Source: Acidimicrobiia bacterium (GTDB lineage Bacteria; Actinomycetota; Acidimicrobiia; Spongiisociales; SHLN01). Taken from it: a DNA stretch of 39,986 bases. The DNA lies in the NCBI GenBank assembly GCA_029862065.1, contig JAOTYB010000003.1:1-39986 (forward strand), given 5' to 3'. This document shows, piece after piece, positions 31,638 to 38,115 of the stretch. Position 1 is the first letter of the stretch; the number at the start of each line of letters is the position of its first letter. Made by a program: the position numbers and the translations under genes. The notes beneath the pieces were generated by a model that saw only the letters and a program-made list of their open reading frames with translations, searched no databases and was not told where the DNA came from.

Positions 31638-33460
31638 CCGAATGGCCGACGGTCACCGTCATCATCGGTGGTGATGGTTCGACAGCGGAGGCCCGCCACA
31701 CAGCTGCGTCCCTCCGGCACAGTGTCTACCCGGGGGAGCTCCAGATCCTCAGCGGAGCCGAGGACGAGCTCGGCTCGCCGACGGAGATCGCCAACGATCA
31801 CGTAGGGGAAGCCAAAGGTGCATATATCTGGATGGTTCCCCCCGGCACCACCCTCGACCCCCACTGCCTTCACCGGCTGGTGATGCGTGCCGAGGCCGAC
31901 CCGGCGACGGTTGCCGTCGCCCTGCAGTGGCGGGCAAGTGACGGGTCGGTACTCGAGGCCGGCAGCCACCTGCTGGCCTCGGACGAAATCGGCCCGCTGT
32001 TCCACGGCGGTTCGCTGCCTGAGTGGCTGACCGGCGGACCCTATCGAACTCGGGTCAGCTCACAACCGTCGCTGCTCATCCGGGCGCAGGACTTCTTCGT
32101 CGCCGGTGGCTTCAATCTCGAGCTGGACGGGTCCCCCTATCAGGCCGCTTACCTGGCCCTCGCCCTGACGGCCGGTGGAAGCCGCATCGAGGTCGAGACC
32201 CGGGCCATTGCCTTCGCTCCCCCGGCCCAGCCGGTCAGCGAAAGCGAGCTGGTGCGGGGACGGAACGTCCTCCAGCGAGACTTCTCCGACGGCCTCAACC
32301 AGCTCCACTATCAGTCCTCTATCGACGCCGACCTCAGCGTGCTCCTCGGTGACCAACGCGGCACCCGCACGCTGTGGGCTGCCTCCCACTTGCCAGATCC
32401 CAACCGTTCGGGCGCTGATGCTCGCCACCTCGAGATGATCCAGGCGCTCGTGGCCGGTGAGGATGAGGTCGTTGTGTGGGCGACCCACACCGACGGATCG
32501 GACAGCCGGGCACTCGACAACCTGGGAATCCGGTGGGTGGCCCAACCGCACGTCCGCCGATGGGACCTGCGACAGAGCGACAAGAAGTTCCCCTGGCTGC
32601 GCGAGCTGGTTCGCCAGCTTCATTGGGATCACCTGGTGATCGCCGATCCAAACCTGGTGGCCAGGGTGGCCCCGCTTATCCGCGAGCATTCCCCAGACAC
32701 CGCCATCATTGCCGACCTGGGGAGTGTCCGCCACTCGGCCGCCCATGCTCCGGCGTCGGGGACCGCGGCCGGCTTCGACCTCCCCGGCCTCTCGGAGGTC
32801 GATGCCGTCGTGGCCGCCACTGGTCCCGACCAGGCGGCACTCGCCGGCGACCACCCTGCCTCGTTCGGGTTCTCCGCGCTCGGCCACGGTCAACCGGTAC
32901 CGGCCAACCGGGACGGCGGCCTTTTGTTCGTCGGCAATTTGCTGCATCGTCCGAATGCTGAGGCGATTGATTGGTGGACCGACTCCATCGCCGGACGGGT
33001 CGAGGCTCGCATGGGGCGACGAGTTCCGCTGCGGGTGGTTGGCAATGGCTCCGAGCTCTACCGCCACAACTGGAACCATCCCGCCAAGGTCGAGATCGGT
33101 GGATGGTGCCCGGACCTCAGTTTCGAGCTGAGCGACAGCCGGGTCTTTCTCGTGCCGCTCCTCTATGCGACTGGAACAGGCGGGCGCATCGCTACTGCCC
33201 TCGCCCACGGGGTCCCCACCGTGGTGTCTGTTCCCGCCGCCGCCATGCTGCCTGCAGAGCTGCGGGACCTGGTCAAGGTGGGAGAGACGGCCGACGAGTT
33301 GGCGGACCACGTCGCCACCCTCATGAGCGACGACGGGGCGTGGGGAGAGGCCTGTCGACGTTTGGCCGCCTGGGACGCACCCTTGTTCCGGCAACAACAG
33401 CAAGACGCGTTCGCCCGATGGGCAGCCACGCTTGAGACCTCGGTGCCCGCTTCGGCCTAG
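31634..33460 (+). CDS. GT2-like/GT4 fusion glycosyltransferase with degenerate GT-A domain
   Basis: The 608-aa protein starts at GTG 31634, overlapping the previous stop by 4 bases; a longer in-frame reading from 31544 would lie inside the preceding gene. Residues ~5-210 follow the order of a GT2 domain (TVTVIIGGDGS, SLRHSVYPGELQIL, GAYIWMVPPGTTLDPHCL, SSQPSLLIRAQDFFVAGGFNLEL). The DxD metal site is replaced by VPPG and the ED pair is missing. Residues ~230-608 form a GT-B GT4-like part: VWAASHLPDPNRSGA-like N-half, then GGLLFVGNLLHRPNAEAIDWW, VGNGSELYRHNW, GWCPDLSFELSDSRVFLVPLLYATGTGGRIATALAHG. The GT4 part is probably the active one. Confidence 0.75.
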   Translation: MTEWPTVTVIIGGDGSTAEARHTAASLRHSVYPGELQILSGAEDELGSPTEIANDHVGEAKGAYIWMVPPGTTLDPHCLHRLVMRAEADPATVAVALQWRASDGSVLEAGSHLLASDEIGPLFHGGSLPEWLTGGPYRTRVSSQPSLLIRAQDFFVAGGFNLELDGSPYQAAYLALALTAGGSRIEVETRAIAFAPPAQPVSESELVRGRNVLQRDFSDGLNQLHYQSSIDADLSVLLGDQRGTRTLWAASHLPDPNRSGADARHLEMIQALVAGEDEVVVWATHTDGSDSRALDNLGIRWVAQPHVRRWDLRQSDKKFPWLRELVRQLHWDHLVIADPNLVARVAPLIREHSPDTAIIADLGSVRHSAAHAPASGTAAGFDLPGLSEVDAVVAATGPDQAALAGDHPASFGFSALGHGQPVPANRDGGLLFVGNLLHRPNAEAIDWWTDSIAGRVEARMGRRVPLRVVGNGSELYRHNWNHPAKVEIGGWCPDLSFELSDSRVFLVPLLYATGTGGRIATALAHGVPTVVSVPAAAMLPAELRDLVKVGETADELADHVATLMSDDGAWGEACRRLAAWDAPLFRQQQQDAFARWAATLETSVPASA

Positions 33461-33468
33461 GCCGAAGC
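33449..33468. terminator. 20-bp perfect palindrome at a convergent gene junction, possible bidirectional terminator
   Basis: GCTTCGGCCTAGGCCGAAGC is its own reverse complement. It gives 8-bp GC-rich arms around CTAG, and CTAG serves as the stop of both convergent genes (plus TAG 33458-33460, minus TAG 33457-33459). Both proteins therefore end in the codons Ala-Ser-Ala. There is no T-tract on either side, so an intrinsic terminator role is a guess. Confidence 0.45.
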
Positions 33469-34197
33469 CTGATAGCCGTCGAACACGTCGCCGGCAGGAC
33501 CGAGCATCTTGATGTGTCCATGGTCTAGCCACAACGCCCGGGTGCTTACCTCCCGCAAGAGAGGGATGGAGTGAGAGACGATGACCACGGCCGCTCCCCC
33601 GGCAATGAGCTGCTTCATCCGGGCCTGTGACTTCTCCCGGAACGCCTTGTCACCCACCGACAACACCTCGTCGACTACCAGCACCTCGGGCTCGATATCG
33701 GTAGCGACGCTGAAAGCCAGACGGGCCAACATGCCGGAAGAGAAGGTGCGAGTCGGTACGTCAACGAACTCCTCAACCCCCGCCCATTCAACGATCTCGT
33801 CCACCCGATCCCGCAGCAGATTGGGATCCCGGCCCAACAGGGCGCCGTAGAGGACGATGTTTTCCCGAGCGGTTAGCTCCGGGTTCATGCCAGACCCGAG
33901 CTCAATCATGGGAGCCACCTGCCCCCGGACGATCACCCGCCCACCGGTGGGCGGCAACACCCGGGCTATGACTTTCATCAGTGTCGACTTGCCCGCTCCG
34001 TTCGGGCCGACCACACCGAAGATCTCCCCCTTGTTGACCGAGAAGCTCACTCCATCGAGGGCCTGAATCGACTCCATAGTCCGCTGCCTGCGCAGCGAAC
34101 GGAAGGTGGCTTCCTTGAGGGTGCCGACCTTTGATCGATCGAGGCGGTACCGAAGCGACACATCCCGCACTTCAATGGGCGGAGGGGCACCCGTCAC
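33457..34197 (-). CDS. wzt: ABC transporter ATP-binding subunit for glycan export (Wzt/TagH type)
   Basis: The 246-aa ATPase drives export of a lipid-linked polysaccharide. Walker A GPNGAGKST is at residues 64-72, the signature is a Wzt-style FSSGMLARLAFS (152-163), Walker B EVLVVDEV at 171-178, followed by LSVGDKAFREK and the switch His in VIVSHS. GTLKEATFRSL and the SVGD motif are typical of Wzt/TagH/RfbE. There is no C-terminal carbohydrate-binding domain, so export should not depend on chain-end recognition by this subunit. The GTG start at 34197 overlaps the permease stop (GTGA); a reading from 34326 would sit inside the permease gene. Confidence 0.92.
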   Translation of the reverse strand: MTGAPPPIEVRDVSLRYRLDRSKVGTLKEATFRSLRRQRTMESIQALDGVSFSVNKGEIFGVVGPNGAGKSTLMKVIARVLPPTGGRVIVRGQVAPMIELGSGMNPELTARENIVLYGALLGRDPNLLRDRVDEIVEWAGVEEFVDVPTRTFSSGMLARLAFSVATDIEPEVLVVDEVLSVGDKAFREKSQARMKQLIAGGAAVVIVSHSIPLLREVSTRALWLDHGHIKMLGPAGDVFDGYQASA

Positions 34198-35036
34198 AGT
34201 CGCGACACCACCCGGCGCCAGTTGCGAGAGAACACGTACACCCCGAAGATCAACGCCAGCACTGCCGAGCCGAACATCATCCCGATGGTCCACGCCGGGG
34301 GCGTCGGGCCCCCATACACCCACCACCGGAAGATAACCAGGAACGAATACACCGGATTGGCCTTCACGACATACTCGGCGGCCGTGCCTTCAACGAAGTC
34401 GATGGTCCAGAAGGTAGGAATGAGGTAATTGAATAGCTGCACGACCACCCGGGAGATATCCAGCACATCGCGGAAGTACACGGCGGCCGAGGCGATCACC
34501 AGCCCCGCTCCCGTGATGAGCATCAGCAACAGAACCAGCGGGATCGGAATCAGAATCACCGTCCACGGAATCCCCGGGCCAAGCACGAGAACCATGATGA
34601 AGAGCGGCAACAGGCTGAGGACGAAGTGGGTGGCGGCCGCCACCGCCGTGGCGAGAGAAAAGATCTCGGGCGGTATGTACATCTTGATGAGGATGTTGCG
34701 GCTGTTGACGATGGCCGAACCGGCGGCGATAACCCCCTGTGAGAAGTAGGTGGAGATGAGGATGCCGGCCGTCAGATACACCACATACGGTTCCTCCATA
34801 ACGCCGAATCGTCCGAAGATGTTGGAGAACACCACCCACAGCACGGCGATGGTGAGCATCGGGTTGAGAATGGTCCACCACACTCCCAACACCGATCGCT
34901 TGTAGCGAACGGTGAGGTCACGGGTCACCAGCAGCCGGATGAGCCCCCGGTATCTCCAGAAGTTCTGGAACTCAGATATCAGGGGCCGGCGGGCAAGGTC
35001 GGAGTCGTAATAGACCGTTGATTGGGCTGACGTCAC
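34194..35036 (-). CDS. wzm: ABC-2 type transporter permease for glycan export (Wzm type)
   Basis: The 280-aa integral membrane protein has about six hydrophobic helices and the ABC2_membrane pattern: LIRLLVTRDLTVRYKRSVLGVWWTILNPMLTIAVLWVVFS (shown in part as RDLTVRYKRSVLGVWW), IFGRFGVMEEPYVVYLTAGIL, NSRNILIKMYIPPEIF and YFRDVLDISRVVVQ. These are typical of Wzm/TagG. It pairs with the ATPase gene it overlaps. The GTG at 35036 is preferred because TACCAT lies 8 nt upstream (near-leaderless geometry) and the protein family begins about here. A longer frame reading to 35240 enters the divergent gene. Confidence 0.9.
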   Translation of the reverse strand: MTSAQSTVYYDSDLARRPLISEFQNFWRYRGLIRLLVTRDLTVRYKRSVLGVWWTILNPMLTIAVLWVVFSNIFGRFGVMEEPYVVYLTAGILISTYFSQGVIAAGSAIVNSRNILIKMYIPPEIFSLATAVAAATHFVLSLLPLFIMVLVLGPGIPWTVILIPIPLVLLLMLITGAGLVIASAAVYFRDVLDISRVVVQLFNYLIPTFWTIDFVEGTAAEYVVKANPVYSFLVIFRWWVYGGPTPPAWTIGMMFGSAVLALIFGVYVFSRNWRRVVSRL

Positions 35037-35044
35037 GGGACGGA

Positions 35045-35050
35045 ATGGTA
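35045..35050 (-). promoter_or_regulatory. Putative -10 box (TACCAT) for wzm-wzt
   Basis: On the minus strand TACCAT is 8 nt upstream of the GTG at 35036. It shares the 79-bp divergent region with a plus-strand TACGCT box at 35103. Confidence 0.35.
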
Positions 35051-35102
35051 CCCGGGGCCGGGTTATCGGGCGGGGATTGGCCTTGAGACGCCGGGGGTGG
35101 TC

Positions 35103-35108
35103 TACGCT
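35103..35108 (+). promoter_or_regulatory. Putative leaderless -10 box (TACGCT)
   Basis: TACGCT is followed by 7 nt and a GTG at 35116 that begins the membrane protein. This sets the chosen start in preference to a TTG at 35077. Confidence 0.4.
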
Positions 35109-35115
35109 GCAATCC

Positions 35116-36540
35116 GTGTACCACCCGTCCGACTCCCGCCGCGGATTCTGGCTGGCCACTTTGGCCGTCCTCCCCCTATTCGTATGGTGGCTCGGTTGGT
35201 TCCCGGGATTCCTCTCTCTCGACTCGGTCGACCAGCTCACCCAGGTCGAGACCGGTGAGTATGAGAACGACCATCCGGCCGCTCACACGCTCACCTTCTG
35301 GCTGATCACCCGCTTGTGGGACGACCCGGGCGCAATCAGCCTCGTCCAGATCGTTCTGTTGGCCCTGGTGCTGGCTCTCGTCTGCAAACGCACCATCGAG
35401 CTCGGGGTTCCGCTACCGCTGGCAGTCGGGGCAGCCTGGCTGGTCTCCCTCCTACCGGCGGTTGGCCCCACCGCCATCACCCTCTGGAAAGACGTGGCCT
35501 TCACGATCGCATTCGTGTGGGTCCTGGCCGAGCTACTAGCCCTGGCCGCCCAACACACCGACTATTGGGCGAACCGGAGCAATCCGCTCCGCCTGGGAGC
35601 AGCCCTTTCGTTGCTGTGGTTGTTCCGCCACAACGGAATCCTCACCGTCCTGGGAGTCATGGCCGTCCTGGCCTGGGCGTATCGACACGACCTCAAGGGA
35701 GTGGCGATCACCATGGTGTCCCTCCTGGCAATCGTGGCGTTCGTCCAGGGCCCGGTGCTGTGGCTGTTCTCGGTCGATCGCGGCCAACCGGTAGCCGCCG
35801 AGGTGCTGATCCCGGTCGTGGCATCGTCCTTCTTCCACGAGCCCGGCAACTTCAGCCAGGACGAGCGGGAGTTGCTGGCATCCATCGCTCCCCTCGACGT
35901 GTGGCGAGACAGCTACGACTGCGATAGCGCCAACCCCCTGCTCTTCGATCCGCAGATGAATATCGACACGATCCGGGCCGACCCGGCCCCCTTCTTCCGT
36001 CTCGGCCTCCGGACCACATTCCGGGACCTCGATACCAGCCTCGGGTTGCTGTGGTGTCGGTCGTCGTTCCTGTTTCAGCCGGGGCAACCCACGTCGACCT
36101 ACCTCGAACGGCCGCCGTTTCAGATTCACGAGAACGATTTGGGCATCGCCAGAGATCCGGTGTGGTCGGCGGCCTACGATTTCACGTTCGACATATTCGC
36201 CGCCACCGAGTCGAGGTCGTGGTTGTGGCTGACGTGGCGGCCGGCGGTTGTTACCTGGCTGACCATCGCCACCTTCGGCTTGCTGGCCTGGCGGCGCCAA
36301 TGGGGCCTCCTGGTGCCGGGGAGCTTGATCGGCATCCACCTGGTCAATGTGGCGACCTCTTCCCTCAACCACGAGTTCCGCTTCGCCTTCCCGCTGTACG
36401 TGGCCGGTGTGATGTGCCTTCCCTTGCTCTGGTTCGCGGTCTTCCCTGAGCCGCTACCGCGCTCGGTCAACCGGTTCGTATCGCACCGTCGGTCGTTCTC
36501 GAACCCGGATGTCACTGCCATCCGGGGGCGGGAGCGGTAG
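35116..36540 (+). CDS. Polytopic GT-C-like membrane protein, probable glycosyltransferase
   Basis: The 474-aa protein has about ten hydrophobic segments. The first extracytoplasmic loop carries WFPGFLSLDSVDQLTQVETG and ENDHPAAHTLTFW (residues ~28-62), with Asp residues placed as in GT-C transferases that use polyprenyl-phosphate sugars. The pattern FPGxxSxDSxxQ plus xxHPxxHT recalls DUF6020-like membrane proteins, though this recall is not certain. A large outer loop (~245-360) contains two Cys (DSYDCDSAN, LLWCRSSF). It diverges from wzm and converges with the next gene; their 3' ends overlap by 87 bp on opposite strands. Confidence 0.75.
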   Translation: MYHPSDSRRGFWLATLAVLPLFVWWLGWFPGFLSLDSVDQLTQVETGEYENDHPAAHTLTFWLITRLWDDPGAISLVQIVLLALVLALVCKRTIELGVPLPLAVGAAWLVSLLPAVGPTAITLWKDVAFTIAFVWVLAELLALAAQHTDYWANRSNPLRLGAALSLLWLFRHNGILTVLGVMAVLAWAYRHDLKGVAITMVSLLAIVAFVQGPVLWLFSVDRGQPVAAEVLIPVVASSFFHEPGNFSQDERELLASIAPLDVWRDSYDCDSANPLLFDPQMNIDTIRADPAPFFRLGLRTTFRDLDTSLGLLWCRSSFLFQPGQPTSTYLERPPFQIHENDLGIARDPVWSAAYDFTFDIFAATESRSWLWLTWRPAVVTWLTIATFGLLAWRRQWGLLVPGSLIGIHLVNVATSSLNHEFRFAFPLYVAGVMCLPLLWFAVFPEPLPRSVNRFVSHRRSFSNPDVTAIRGRER

Positions 36541-38115
36541 GTCAAGGGCCGCAAAGAGCCGCCCGACACGCTCGGCCCAGCCATGGGCGGCCCGGGCCCG
36601 GTCGGCGTCCAGGCCGGGCGCGGCCAGCGCAGCTCGCACCGCCTCGGGCAGATCCTCGTCTAGGAACGTTCCCTCGACGCCGACCAGCGGCTCGAGCGGT
36701 GGAGCCGCCACCGGCACGCCCATTGCCAGAGACTCGTAGGCCTTGAGGGGGCTGACGGCGTGGGTTGTCTCGTTCAGCTTGAAGGGAACCAGGCTGACAT
36801 CGGCGGCGGCCAGGTAGTCGGGTAGCTGGAATTGCGGCTTGAGACCGAGGAAGTGAATGTTGTCCGGCACCGGAGGGTGACCATGCTCGTCGCCGATCAC
36901 TTGCACTCGGGCCTCGGGGAAGGCTTCGGCCACTGCTCGGAGGGCGTCCCAATCAAACCAGTCGCCGTACAACGAGCCGTGATAGGAGAGCAGCGGCCCC
37001 GCACCCGGCGGGACATCGGAGGGAACCCCGCCGCCCGAGCCGGCGAACATGTTCTGATTGACTCCGTTGGGGATGTAGGTGACCGACCGGCCGCCGCTTC
37101 GCTGTTCCAGATTCCGGACCAGGGCGCGGGCCGACCCGGTGAGCGTGTCGGCCGAGCCGATGAATTGATCCTCGACTTCCGCCCGATACCACCATCCCCC
37201 CAACGCTTCATCCGACCAGTCGTCGATGAGGTCATACACCACCCGGAACCCGGAACGACTCAGGCGGCGGGTCGCATCCCACATCGGCTGGCTGGGTAGC
37301 TCAACCAGAGCCAGCTTCAGGTCGGTCTCGACCCGATCGAGGTAGGCGGCGACGTCGAAGTCCTGCCTGCGGTATTCCTCGAGCAGCGGATGAACGAAGC
37401 GCAGGCCGAGGTCCACCGAGTGTCCCGAGCCGTATTCGGCGACGTAGGCCACGTGAATACCCCTCCGGCACAGCTCCATCGCCAGCTGCGCCCCGCGAAA
37501 CCCCCCGCCGACATCATGGAGTGGGACGGCGGCGAGAATCACTGCCGCCCCGGCGGCCCGAATGGGGTCGACCCGCGGGGCACTGGCCGGTATGCCCGGT
37601 GTAGGACTGATGGCCAGACGATGGCCGGCCGCAGTGAGCCGGGCCAGCAGGCCGCGCAGGTTGACGTCGTCGGGCGGACTGCCGCCCACCTCAGCCCAGG
37701 CCGCCGGGGTAACGGCAATGGCCAGAGGCTCCACCCGCAAGCCAGATCCGCCATCCCACTCGGCCGGTCCCAGTACCGAAGCACCGACGGAATCGTCGGC
37801 CAGAGGGGCCGCCAATTGGCCTTTCTCTTCAGGGGAAAGCGGGCGGGTGGTGACCGCCCGCACGCCGGTGGCGGTCGGATCGCCCGTCCCGACAAGGCCA
37901 ACAGTTATCTCGGGCGGCGCGCCATACGTCTCGGGCGATACCAGTCGAACGGTCGGAGGGCTCGCCTCCAGCCAGGCCTGTCGGGCAGCCGGGTCGCCGA
38001 CGACCACGTCGACGTTGATCGGGCTTTGAGCCGGAATCATCCGTCGTCTGGCCAGCAGTCGAGTGGGCACCAACGGTTTGATGAGCCGCTTGACCCGTGC
38101 CATTAGGGAAGCCAC
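36454..38115 (-). CDS. GT4-type glycosyltransferase with degenerate GT2-like N-terminal region
   Basis: The 553-aa protein has a GT-B core from ~residue 185: VILAAVPLHDVGGGFRGAQLAMELCRRG, YDLIDDWSDEALGGWWY, YIPNGVNQNMF, LLSYHGSLYGDWFDWDAL, VQVIGDEHGHPP, HFLGLKPQFQLPDYLAAADVSLVPFKLNETTHAVSPLKAYESLAMGVPV (donor motif around PLKAYESLAMG). Before it, AIAVTPAAWAEVGGSPPDDVNLRGLLARLTAAGHRLAISP follows the C-terminal half of a GT2 domain, but the metal-binding half is not recognisable. The GTG at 38115 has GGGGAGG 8 nt upstream; an ATG at 38103 overlapping the previous stop (TAATG) is the alternative. It is coupled to the GT gene upstream. Confidence 0.75.
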   Translation of the reverse strand: MASLMARVKRLIKPLVPTRLLARRRMIPAQSPINVDVVVGDPAARQAWLEASPPTVRLVSPETYGAPPEITVGLVGTGDPTATGVRAVTTRPLSPEEKGQLAAPLADDSVGASVLGPAEWDGGSGLRVEPLAIAVTPAAWAEVGGSPPDDVNLRGLLARLTAAGHRLAISPTPGIPASAPRVDPIRAAGAAVILAAVPLHDVGGGFRGAQLAMELCRRGIHVAYVAEYGSGHSVDLGLRFVHPLLEEYRRQDFDVAAYLDRVETDLKLALVELPSQPMWDATRRLSRSGFRVVYDLIDDWSDEALGGWWYRAEVEDQFIGSADTLTGSARALVRNLEQRSGGRSVTYIPNGVNQNMFAGSGGGVPSDVPPGAGPLLSYHGSLYGDWFDWDALRAVAEAFPEARVQVIGDEHGHPPVPDNIHFLGLKPQFQLPDYLAAADVSLVPFKLNETTHAVSPLKAYESLAMGVPVAAPPLEPLVGVEGTFLDEDLPEAVRAALAAPGLDADRARAAHGWAERVGRLFAALDLPLPPPDGSDIRVRERPTVRYEPVDRAR

